Source of the DNA: an uncultured Prevotellaceae bacterium
GTDB taxonomy: Bacteria > Bacteroidota > Bacteroidia > Bacteroidales > Bacteroidaceae
Direction: 5' to 3'
DNA length: 64,000 bases
Assembly: GCA_947169115.1 (NCBI GenBank)
Contig: CAMVOK010000011.1
Span: 1-64,000 of the forward strand
Below, piece by piece: positions 10,808-17,624 of the stretch. Numbering within the stretch: the stretch's first letter is position 1; each line of letters opens with the position of its first letter. The notes under the pieces are model-generated. The model made no database searches, was not told the DNA's origin, and was given only the letters and a program-made list of their open reading frames with translations. Made by a program: the position numbers and the translations under genes.

Positions 10808-12208
10808 GTGGAACGAAGAGATTTTATCAAGATATTAGGTACAGGAGCTGCAACGGCAGCCTTAGCCAGTTGCGGATTGAAGAAGGGCAACGACTTAGAC
10901 CCTTTGGGCCACCATACAGGTGACATTCCCAAGGATAAAATGACATATCGTGACAATCCCACCTCGGGCGACCGCGTATCGTTGCTGGGATATGGCATGA
11001 TGCGCTTGCCCAACAAACCTCAGAAAGCATCGTCAGACGGTACACCCGCACCCGAGGAAATCGACCAGGAGGAGGTCAACCGATTGGTAAAGTTCGCCCT
11101 CGACCATGGGGTGAACTATTTCGACACGAGTCCAGCCTATTGTCGAGGGGAGAGCGAGGCAAGCACGGGTACGGCCTTGGTGGCCAGCGGTTATCCGCGC
11201 GACAAGTATTACATTGCCACGAAACTCTCCAATTTCTCGCCCGAGCAATGGTCGTATGCCGAGGGCGTGAAAATGTTCGAGAACTCGTTGAAGTACCTCC
11301 AAACCGACTATATCGACTATTTGCTCCTTCATGCTATCGGCATGGGGGGCATGGAAGCACTGAATGGTCGATACCTCGACAACGGTCTGCTCGACTATCT
11401 TCTGGAGAAGCGTGAAGAAGGGGTTATTCGCAATCTTGGTTTCTCGTATCATGGCGACATCGAGGTCTTCGACTATTTACTGGCCAACCACGACAAATAC
11501 AAGTGGGACTTCGTGCAGATTCAGATGAACTACGTGGACTGGCACCTGGCCAACGAAACCAACAGCCGAAACACCGATGCCGAGTATCTCTATAACGAAC
11601 TCGACAAGCGTGGCATTCCCGTGGTCATTATGGAGCCCCTGTTGGGTGGACGACTGGTGAAAATGCCTAACCACATTGTGGCAACGCTCAAGAGCAAGCG
11701 TCCCGAGGATAGTGTGGCATCATGGGCTTTCCGCTATGCAGGTTCCAAACCTCGCATCCTGACAGTACTCTCGGGTATGACCTACATGGAACATTTGGAG
11801 GACAACCTGCGTACCTATTCCCCACTGGAGCCATTGACCGAGGAGGAACAGGATTGGCTCGAAAACGAGGTGGCCAATCTCTATGTAGGCTATCCCACCA
11901 TACCCTGTAACGATTGCAAGTATTGTATGCCGTGTCCTTATGGTCTTGATATTCCTGCCATCCTGCTTCACTACAACAAGTGTGTGAACGAGGGCAATGT
12001 ACCTGAGAACCAACAGGCCTCTAATTATCATAAGGCACGTCGGGCTTTCCTTATTGGCTATGACCGTACTGTGCCGCGTCTGCGTCAGGCGAGCCATTGC
12101 ATCGGATGCGGAAAGTGTGTGGAACATTGTCCTCAACGTATCAACATACCGCGCGAACTTCAGCGCATCGATAGTTTTGTAGAACAATTAAAACAAAATA
12201 AGCTATGA
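10808..12208 (+). CDS. Tat-exported lipoprotein aldo/keto reductase with C-terminal 4Fe-4S cluster
   Basis: A 466-residue protein that starts at a GTG 24 bp after the polyferredoxin stop. The N-terminus MERRDFIKILGTGAATAALA has a twin-arginine motif (RRDFIK) and is followed by SC, giving a lipobox-like LASC; it is probably a Tat-dependent lipoprotein. The aldo/keto reductase barrel spans about 50-350 (SLLGYGMMRLP, GVNYFDTSPAYCRGESE, YYIATKL, DYIDYLLLHAIG, IRNLGFSYHG, FVQIQMNYVDW). The C-terminal ferredoxin part has CNDCKYCMPCPYG and CIGCGKCVEHCPQ. Family members are predicted oxidoreductases of unknown substrate. It overlaps tatA by 4 bp, so export machinery and client are translated together. 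Function beyond redox chemistry is not known. Confidence 0.87.
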   Translation: MERRDFIKILGTGAATAALASCGLKKGNDLDPLGHHTGDIPKDKMTYRDNPTSGDRVSLLGYGMMRLPNKPQKASSDGTPAPEEIDQEEVNRLVKFALDHGVNYFDTSPAYCRGESEASTGTALVASGYPRDKYYIATKLSNFSPEQWSYAEGVKMFENSLKYLQTDYIDYLLLHAIGMGGMEALNGRYLDNGLLDYLLEKREEGVIRNLGFSYHGDIEVFDYLLANHDKYKWDFVQIQMNYVDWHLANETNSRNTDAEYLYNELDKRGIPVVIMEPLLGGRLVKMPNHIVATLKSKRPEDSVASWAFRYAGSKPRILTVLSGMTYMEHLEDNLRTYSPLEPLTEEEQDWLENEVANLYVGYPTIPCNDCKYCMPCPYGLDIPAILLHYNKCVNEGNVPENQQASNYHKARRAFLIGYDRTVPRLRQASHCIGCGKCVEHCPQRINIPRELQRIDSFVEQLKQNKL

Positions 12209-12408
12209 TGAATTTTTTGTTTCTGGGTGGCATAGGCTTCCAGGAGATTCTTGTTGTCCTGCTCATTATCTTGCTCTTTTACGGGGGCAAGAAGGTTCCT
12301 GAAATGATGCGTGGCCTCGGTCAGGGTGTTAAAGCCTTCAAGGACGGCATGAACGATGTCGCTCCCAAGGAGGAGCCGAAGGCAAACGACGAAGAGGCTA
12401 AATCGTAA
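12205..12408 (+). CDS. tatA: Sec-independent (twin-arginine) translocase subunit TatA
   Basis: A 67-residue protein. One N-terminal membrane helix (GFQEILVVLLIILLFYGGKK) is followed by the conserved hinge and amphipathic helix KVPEMMRGLGQGVKAFKDGM and a charged tail (EEPKANDEEAKS). This is the TatA/E form that polymerises around TatC to move folded proteins across the inner membrane. Its ATG overlaps the stop of the reductase gene (ATGA), and a second ATG follows directly. No separate TatB-like gene is seen, so this looks like a minimal TatAC system. Confidence 0.93.
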   Translation: MMNFLFLGGIGFQEILVVLLIILLFYGGKKVPEMMRGLGQGVKAFKDGMNDVAPKEEPKANDEEAKS

Positions 12409-12436
12409 ATCGTAAATTGTCAAATCGTAAATAAGT

Positions 12437-13120
12437 TTGACTTTCTGGGACCATCTTGACGAACTTCGGGGGGTGATTATCCGATGTCTGGTAGTTACGC
12501 TCTTATTAATGGTGGTAGGCTTCGTCTTTAAGGACGAGGTCTTTGCCGTTATTCTCCACCCTAAGCGTGACGACCTTCAACTCATCAACACGGCAGTCAC
12601 GGGACAGTTCGTCATCCACATGATGGTGTCTTTCTACGTGGGACTCATCGGGGCTATGCCCTACATCCTCTATCAACTCTTCCATTTCATAGCCCCTGGT
12701 CTTTATCAGCAAGAACGTCGGTTGGCCATCCGCCTTCTGGTGAGCAGTTATCTGATGTTTGCTCTCGGGGTGTTATTCAGTTATTTTGTCATCTTCCCCT
12801 TCACTCTCCAGTTTCTTGGCGGCTATCAGGTCAGTGGCGAGGTGCGCAACCTCATCAGTTTGGAGAGTTATATCGACACGTTCACCATGCTGAGCCTTAT
12901 GCTGGGCGTGGTATTCGAACTACCTGTTATTACGTGGTTATTAGGGCGTTTCGGCTTGATAAACGCTAATCTCATGCGACAGTATCGCCGACCGGCCTTA
13001 CTGGGCATCGTCATAGCCTCGGCTCTTATCACCCCCACGAGCGATGCCTTCACGCTCCTGCTTGTCTCTGTTCCTATATATTTACTCTATGAGGTTAGTA
13101 TTTTAGTTGTTCGAAAATGA
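12437..13120 (+). CDS. tatC: Twin-arginine translocase subunit TatC, TTG start
   Basis: A 227-residue polytopic protein beginning MTFWDHLDELRGVIIRCL, the usual TatC start that binds signal peptides. Further family marks are IVFPFTLQFLGGYQ and IDTFTMLSLMLGVVFELPVITWLLGRFGL, with about six membrane helices and RRPALLGIVIASALITPT-SDAFTLLLV near the end. The start is TTG: an in-frame TAA at 12428-12430 leaves no other usual start codon before the conserved motif. It lies 28 bp after tatA, separated by a small AT-rich word repeat (TCGTAAAT), and its stop overlaps the cobQ start by 4 bp. It recognises Tat signals such as those in the two preceding genes. Confidence 0.93.
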   Translation: MTFWDHLDELRGVIIRCLVVTLLLMVVGFVFKDEVFAVILHPKRDDLQLINTAVTGQFVIHMMVSFYVGLIGAMPYILYQLFHFIAPGLYQQERRLAIRLLVSSYLMFALGVLFSYFVIFPFTLQFLGGYQVSGEVRNLISLESYIDTFTMLSLMLGVVFELPVITWLLGRFGLINANLMRQYRRPALLGIVIASALITPTSDAFTLLLVSVPIYLLYEVSILVVRK

Positions 13121-14748
13121 GTAAAATGAAACTTTATCCCGTTATGTTGGCCGGTACGGGCAGTGATGTCGGCAAGAGCATCATTGCTACGGCTTTATGT
13201 CGAATCTTCCGTCAGGATGGTTACAAGCCTGCTCCTTTCAAGGCACAGAATATGGCTCTGAACTCCTTTGTCACCCCCGACGGGCTGGAGATAGGACGTG
13301 CCCAGGCGGTACAGGCCGAAGCGGCAGGCATCCCCTGCGAGGCGGAAATGAACCCCCTGCTTCTGAAACCCCAGAGTGACCACACCAGTCAGGTGGTGCT
13401 ACTGGGTAAGCCTATCGGGAACAAGGATGCGTACGACTATTGGAGGAAATCTGCCCCCTCCGGAGGGGGTAGGGGGAGGTTCCGAGAAGAGGTTCACGCT
13501 GCTTTCGACCGTTTAAGCGAGCGTTTCAATCCTATTGTCATGGAGGGCGCGGGCAGTATAGCCGAACTGAATCTGCGTGATACCGACCTCGTGAACATGC
13601 CGATGGCCAGGTATGCCGATGCGCGTGTCATCCTTGTAGCCGACATCGACCGTGGCGGAGTCTTTGCCTCGGCCTACGGCAGCATCATGCTTCAGGACGA
13701 GGAAGACCGCAAGCGCATCAAGGGCATTATCGTCAATAAGTTCCGCGGCGACATGCGTCTCTTCGACGAGGGACGACGCATGTTAGAGGATATATGCCAA
13801 GTTCCCGTACTGGGTGTCATCCCTTACATGAAGGACATTCACATTGAGGAGGAGGATAGTGTGGACCTCCCCCTTACCCCCTCCCAAGGAGGGGGCATGA
13901 ACCGCCAGACGATAACTGAAGGGGCTGAATTAGATATAATTGACGAAACTAAAAAATACAATGTGGCTCATGCTTCTTCCTTGGATGGGAGGAGGTGCCA
14001 AGAGGCAGATGTAATTGACGAAACAAAAAAGAATAATGTGGCTCATGCCCCCTCCTTGGGAGGGGGTAGGGGGAGGTTACATATTGCCGTTGTTCGCCTT
14101 CCTTACATCAGCAACTTCACGGACTTCGATGCCTTGGAACACGACCCGCGCATCTCGGTTTTCTATACTGATAAGGCAGACGAACTTTCTCAAGCAGATA
14201 TCATCATTTTGCCAGGAACGAAGAGTACACTCAATGATCTCCGATGGCTGCACAATTCGGGCATGGTGGAATCCATCCTCCGTGCCCATCGCGAGGGAAA
14301 GACGATCCTCGGCATCTGTGGTGGCTACCAGATGATGGGACAGACGATTGACGACCCCGAAGGCATTGAAGGCCCCATCAAGCACTTACCTGGCCTCGGA
14401 CTTTTGTCCATCCATACCACGATGGCTCGTGAGAAAACCACCCAGCAAGTGACCTTCCTCTTCGAGGGACAAGAATGTCACGGCTATGAGATTCATCAGG
14501 GGCAGAGCACCACCGACCAGATGGTCCTACAAGAGGGTCACTGCATCGGTACTTACGTCCATGGCATTCTCGACAACACACCTTTCGTCGATTTCCTCCT
14601 CCGTCCTTTCATCGACAGGGTGGGGGCACGCAAGGCGACCTTCGACTATCAGACCTATAAGGAACAGCAATATGACCTCCTTGCCGACCATGTTCGCCAG
14701 TATCTCGACATGGATCGACTCTATGAAATAATGCAAAGCAATGATTGA
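13117..14748 (+). CDS. cobQ: Cobyric acid synthase CobQ with in-frame repeat insertions
   Basis: A 543-residue glutamine amidotransferase that amidates adenosylcobyrinic acid side chains in late cobalamin synthesis. N-terminal ATP site: LAGTGSDVGKSIIATALCR; then PFKAQNMALNSFVT, IVMEGAGSIAEL and ILVADIDRGGVFAS. Class I glutaminase half: ILPGTKSTLNDL, ILGICGGYQMMGQ (nucleophile Cys) and FEGQECHGYEIHQG. The length is some 30-50 residues above the norm because of insertions: APSGGGRGRF near 115, and a long segment near 250-322 with PLTPSQGGG, two copies of IDETKK-NVAHA and APSLGGGRGR. These are encoded by G/C-rich palindromic repeats. The insertions fall between conserved blocks, so the enzyme may still work. 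It overlaps tatC by 4 bp and cobD by 8 bp, so the genes are probably one operon. No cobalamin riboswitch was seen. Confidence 0.93.
   Translation: MSKMKLYPVMLAGTGSDVGKSIIATALCRIFRQDGYKPAPFKAQNMALNSFVTPDGLEIGRAQAVQAEAAGIPCEAEMNPLLLKPQSDHTSQVVLLGKPIGNKDAYDYWRKSAPSGGGRGRFREEVHAAFDRLSERFNPIVMEGAGSIAELNLRDTDLVNMPMARYADARVILVADIDRGGVFASAYGSIMLQDEEDRKRIKGIIVNKFRGDMRLFDEGRRMLEDICQVPVLGVIPYMKDIHIEEEDSVDLPLTPSQGGGMNRQTITEGAELDIIDETKKYNVAHASSLDGRRCQEADVIDETKKNNVAHAPSLGGGRGRLHIAVVRLPYISNFTDFDALEHDPRISVFYTDKADELSQADIIILPGTKSTLNDLRWLHNSGMVESILRAHREGKTILGICGGYQMMGQTIDDPEGIEGPIKHLPGLGLLSIHTTMAREKTTQQVTFLFEGQECHGYEIHQGQSTTDQMVLQEGHCIGTYVHGILDNTPFVDFLLRPFIDRVGARKATFDYQTYKEQQYDLLADHVRQYLDMDRLYEIMQSND
13452..13482. 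repeat. Palindromic GC-rich repeat, copy 1, inside cobQ
   Basis: A ~31-bp element: GCCCCCTCC-GGAGGGGG palindrome followed by TAGGGGGAGG. It is read in frame as APSGGGRGRF. It has the same layout as the copies at 14047 and 16388. Confidence 0.8.
13865..13898. repeat. Palindromic GC-rich repeat, copy 2 (inverted), inside cobQ
   Basis: The same element in the opposite orientation: CCTCCCCCTTA-CCCCCTCC-AAGGAGGGGG. Read in frame as LPLTPSQGGG. Confidence 0.78.
13932..14081. repeat. Two tandem 75-bp units inside cobQ
   Basis: Units 13932-14006 and 14007-14081 share AGAT(A/G)TAATTGACGAAAC, then an A-rich run, AATGTGGCTCATGC and a palindrome-type end. The period is exactly 25 codons, so the reading frame is kept. 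The palindrome in the first unit is degenerate; the second holds the intact copy 3 (14047-14079), read as APSLGGGRGR. Confidence 0.75.
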
Positions 14749-15724
14749 CGGACACGGAGACGATACGTATAAATATAAGGATATACGGCTGAACTTTAGT
14801 TCCAATATCCCGACCTTTGTTGACTTGTCGGCATTGGAGGAACATCTGCGGTCGAGAATGTCTGTTATCCGTTCCTATCCCGAGCCGTCAGCAAGGGTGT
14901 TGGAAGAAAAAATAGCCCAATCCATCGGTAGAAAACCTCAAGAAGTGATGGTGACCAGCGGGGCAACGGAAGCCATATATCTGATTGCGCAGGGTCTCTC
15001 TCTGTCCCTCCCCAAAGGAAAGGAGACATTCACCGTCGTACACCCTACGTTCAGCGAATACGAGTCGGCATGTCGGATGTTCGGCATGACGGAAGCGGAG
15101 GATGGCGAAGTGTGCTGGATATGCAACCCCAACAATCCTACGGGAGAGGTGTTTGATGAGGCTTACATACGGACATTGGCTGCCCGCCACAGGTGGCTCG
15201 TAATCGACCAGTCCTACGAGAACTATACGCTGGCTTCCTCCTCTCCTCGGGGAGGCTGGGAGAGGACCTTCCCCAACGTCATTTGTCTGCACTCCATGAC
15301 CAAGCAATATTGCATCCCAGGCCTTCGGTTAGGCTACGTGACGGCTCAGGCGGATGTCATTGCCCGACTAAGGTCGCAATGCCGGCCGTGGGCCGTGAAC
15401 GCACTGGCCATAGAAGCTGGGCTTTGGCTCGTGGAACGCACCCCCCGACTAATTGACATGTCCGCATATCTGGCCGAGGCCCAACGGCTTCGCTCTGCGC
15501 TCAACAACATCCCTGGCATACATGTCCGTGAGACAAAAACCAACTTCATACTATGCACCATCGAGGGTCATACGGCTGCCGAACTGAAGGACTATCTGGC
15601 CACGAAACACGGCATCCTCATCCGCGATGCTTCCAACTTCCGTGGTCTCACTCCCCATCATTTCCGAGTGGCGGCACAACGTCCCGAAGACAACGAGGAA
15701 CTTGTAAGGGCTTTGAACATTTAA
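14741..15724 (+). CDS. cobD: Threonine-phosphate decarboxylase-type aminotransferase (CobD)
   Basis: A 327-residue PLP enzyme of the histidinol-phosphate aminotransferase-like group. Visible marks are LNFSSNIP at the N-terminus, TSGATEAIYLIAQ, the CNPNNPTGEVF signature, WLVIDQSYENY, and the Schiff-base lysine in HSMTKQYCIPGLRLGY. Between cobQ and cbiB the best reading is L-threonine-O-3-phosphate decarboxylase, which makes the aminopropanol phosphate joined to cobyric acid by CbiB; a histidinol-phosphate aminotransferase role is unlikely given the context. It overlaps cobQ by 8 bp. A degenerate palindromic repeat (15235-15270) is read as SSSPRGGWERT between two conserved blocks. Confidence 0.88.
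   Translation: MIDGHGDDTYKYKDIRLNFSSNIPTFVDLSALEEHLRSRMSVIRSYPEPSARVLEEKIAQSIGRKPQEVMVTSGATEAIYLIAQGLSLSLPKGKETFTVVHPTFSEYESACRMFGMTEAEDGEVCWICNPNNPTGEVFDEAYIRTLAARHRWLVIDQSYENYTLASSSPRGGWERTFPNVICLHSMTKQYCIPGLRLGYVTAQADVIARLRSQCRPWAVNALAIEAGLWLVERTPRLIDMSAYLAEAQRLRSALNNIPGIHVRETKTNFILCTIEGHTAAELKDYLATKHGILIRDASNFRGLTPHHFRVAAQRPEDNEELVRALNI
15235..15270. repeat. Degenerate palindromic repeat inside cobD
   Basis: CTCCTCTCCTCGGGGAGGCTGGGAGAGG has the palindrome plus G-rich tail layout of the other elements, with several changes. Read in frame as SSSPRGGWERT. Confidence 0.6.
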
Positions 15725-15733
15725 CATTTGCCA

Positions 15734-15761
15734 TTATGAATTATGCATTATGAATTATGCA
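15734..15761. repeat. 14-bp tandem duplication at the cbiB start
   Basis: ATTATGAATTATGC occurs twice in tandem just before and across the chosen ATG of cbiB, followed by ATTATATT. It offers several alternative ATG triplets. Confidence 0.75.
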
Positions 15762-16669
15762 TTATATTAGTGTTGGCTTGGTTTCTCGACCTTGCTTTTG
15801 GCGACCCCTCGTGGCTGCCCCATCCCGTTGTGGGCTTTGGCAAGATGATAGCTTGGGGTGAACGTCACTTAAACAAAGGACGACACCGTATGCTGAAGGG
15901 AGCCATAATGACAATTCTTCTTGATTCCATCGTATTTCTTGCCACTTTTTACATACTGACTTTGCTCCCTCCCCTCGGGAGGGCAGGGGTTGGCCTTATT
16001 ACAATCTTTTATTGTTTGGCCGGCACCACGCTCATACGCGAAGTACGAGCCGTATTCCTTGCCCTCGACCGTTCGCTTGACGACGGTCGCCGACAGGTGG
16101 CACGCATCGTAGGTCGCGACACCACACAACTGTCGGCGCAGGAGGTGCGAACGGCTGCCCTCGAGACCTTGGCCGAGAACCTCAGCGACGGAGTTATTGC
16201 CCCTCTCTTCTGGTTGGCTGTTGGCGGAGTGCCCGCTATGCTGACTTACAAGATGATAAACACGCAGGACTCCATGATTGGCTACCGTACAGAGCGTTAT
16301 AAGGATTTCGGCTGTTGGGCTGCCCACATCGATGATATAGCCAACTACATCCCAGCTCGTCTCACGGCTTTGTTGATGATTATATTTGCCCCCTCCTTGG
16401 GAGGGGGTAGGGGGAGGTTCCACTTCATCCGTCGTTACGGCCGTGCCCATGCTTCCCCCAATAGTGGTTATCCCGAGGCGGCATTGGCCAGCATACTCAA
16501 TTGCCGTTTTGGTGGTCCTCATTCCTACTTCGGTGTAGTTGTGGAGAAACCCTACATTGGCAATAACGACCGACCACTTACCACAGCGGATATGCGCGTG
16601 GCGGTGCGTGTCAACCGCACGGCGGAATGTATAGCCGTTTTCCTTTGTGCGATAGCACTCCTGTTTTGA
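15743..16669 (+). CDS. cbiB: Adenosylcobinamide-phosphate synthase CbiB with in-frame repeat
   Basis: A 308-residue membrane protein that joins aminopropanol phosphate to adenosylcobyric acid. Family marks: LDLAFGDPSWLPHPVVGFGKMIAW near the N-terminus, ETLAENLSDGVIAPLFW, MINTQDSMIGYRTERYKDFG and HASPNSGYPEAALASIL, FGGPHSYFG. Four to five hydrophobic helices are evident. Two repeat elements are read within it: LPPLGRAGVGL (15965-15993) in a membrane-loop region and APSLGGGRGRF (16388-16420) before the HFIRRYGRAHASP block. The start ATG lies inside a 14-bp tandem duplication, so the exact start is uncertain by a few codons. The TGA stop lies in the left arm of the following terminator. Confidence 0.9.
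   Translation: MHYELCIILVLAWFLDLAFGDPSWLPHPVVGFGKMIAWGERHLNKGRHRMLKGAIMTILLDSIVFLATFYILTLLPPLGRAGVGLITIFYCLAGTTLIREVRAVFLALDRSLDDGRRQVARIVGRDTTQLSAQEVRTAALETLAENLSDGVIAPLFWLAVGGVPAMLTYKMINTQDSMIGYRTERYKDFGCWAAHIDDIANYIPARLTALLMIIFAPSLGGGRGRFHFIRRYGRAHASPNSGYPEAALASILNCRFGGPHSYFGVVVEKPYIGNNDRPLTTADMRVAVRVNRTAECIAVFLCAIALLF
15965..15993. repeat. Palindromic repeat (second type) inside cbiB
   Basis: CTCCCTCCCCTCGGGAGGG followed by CAGGGGTTGG. Close in layout to the two intergenic copies at 21081 and 21129. Read in frame as LPPLGRAGVGL. Confidence 0.65.
16388..16420. repeat. Palindromic GC-rich repeat, copy 4, inside cbiB
   Basis: Identical to the cobQ copy at 14047 over about 32 bp (TGCCCCCTCCTTGGGAGGGG then GTAGGGGGAGGTT). 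Read in frame as APSLGGGRGRF. Confidence 0.82.
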
Positions 16670-16726
16670 CATAAAAAAAAGTCGCCCCTGCCTCATTGCG
16701 AGGCAGGGGCGACTTTTTTTTATGTC
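16668..16726. terminator. Perfect bidirectional terminator between cbiB and nagB
   Basis: Two perfectly matching 27-bp arms (16668-16694 and 16700-16726) with loop ATTGC. The arms include an A8/T8 run and GTCGCCCCTGCCTC, so each strand reads a strong hairpin followed by T8. It separates the convergent cobalamin operon and nagB. Confidence 0.93.
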
Positions 16727-16736
16727 AAATTTCAAA

Positions 16737-17528
16737 TTACAGGTTGTCCTTCTCGATGTCCTTGAAGTACTTGTAGGTGCCGTGCTTCAGTTCGTCGGTG
16801 GCAGCCTCGTCGCAGACGATGATGGCATGTGGGTGCATCTGCAGGGCACTGATGGTCCATTCCTGGCTTACGGCAGCCTCGATGGCATGTTGCAGGGCAC
16901 GAGCCTTACCATGACCGTTGCAGACAATCAGCACTTCCTTGGCATCCATGACGGTACCTACACCAACGGTCAGAGCCGTCTTGGGCACCTTGTTCACGTC
17001 GTTGTCGAAGAAACGGCTGTTGGCGATGATGGTGTCGGTGGTCAGACTCTTCACACGGGTACGGCTCTGGAGTGAGCTGAAGGGCTCGTTGAAGGCGATG
17101 TGACCATCGGGACCAATACCTCCCATGAAGAGGTCGATGCCGCCGGCATCCTGGATGGCCTTCTCGTAGGCAGCACATTCGGCAGCCAGGTCAGCAGCGT
17201 TCCCGTTCAGGATGTGTACGTTCTCCTTCTTGATGTCGATGTGAGAGAAGAAGTTCGTCCACATGAAGCTGTGGTAACTTTCGGGATGCTCTTCGGGCAG
17301 ACCTACGTATTCGTCCATGTTGAAGGTAACAACGTTCTGGAACGATACCTTGCCGGCCTTGTATAGTTCAATGAGGTGCTTGTACAGACCCAGAGGTGAA
17401 GACCCCGTGGGGCAGCCCAGTTTAAAAGGTTTCTCTGCTGTAGGTTTTGCAGCGTTGATACGTGCGGCTACATATTCGGCAGCCCAGCGTGACAATTCCT
17501 GATAGTCAGGTTCAATGATAACTCTCAT
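16737..17528 (-). CDS. nagB: Glucosamine-6-phosphate deaminase NagB
   Basis: A 263-residue protein, the usual length for NagB. Marks are [16 protein letters not shown] (phosphate loop), [14 protein letters not shown] (catalytic Asp region), [26 protein letters not shown] (catalytic His/Glu region) and [18 protein letters not shown]. It turns glucosamine-6-phosphate into fructose-6-phosphate and ammonia in the cytoplasm. This is the natural sink for GlcNAc released by the GH84 and GH20 enzymes encoded further along. It is a single gene in front of the bidirectional terminator. The upstream 96 bp contain only a weak TACGTTTA box (17597-17590). Confidence 0.95.
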   Translation of the reverse strand: MRVIIEPDYQELSRWAAEYVAARINAAKPTAEKPFKLGCPTGSSPLGLYKHLIELYKAGKVSFQNVVTFNMDEYVGLPEEHPESYHSFMWTNFFSHIDIKKENVHILNGNAADLAAECAAYEKAIQDAGGIDLFMGGIGPDGHIAFNEPFSSLQSRTRVKSLTTDTIIANSRFFDNDVNKVPKTALTVGVGTVMDAKEVLIVCNGHGKARALQHAIEAAVSQEWTISALQMHPHAIIVCDEAATDELKHGTYKYFKDIEKDNL

Positions 17529-17624
17529 AGGCTTATTAGTTTAGATGTTAAATAGTTTATGAGTTTTTTATTTCCTAATGTTTTCTTATTAAACGTATGG
17601 CCTGTGCGGTTTATTGTTTCCGGT

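Noticed and set aside
12409..12436. ATG start for tatC further upstream
   Set aside because: An in-frame TAA at 12428-12430 blocks it; TTG at 12437 is the only reasonable start.
13117..13120. Frameshift or missing promoter between tatC and cobQ
   Set aside because: The 4-bp stop-start overlap is the usual arrangement for coupled genes, and both proteins have normal ends.
13440..14085. cobQ as a broken gene because of the strange GGG-rich segments
   Set aside because: The frame is intact, all inserts are multiples of three, and the conserved blocks and catalytic Cys continue on both sides.
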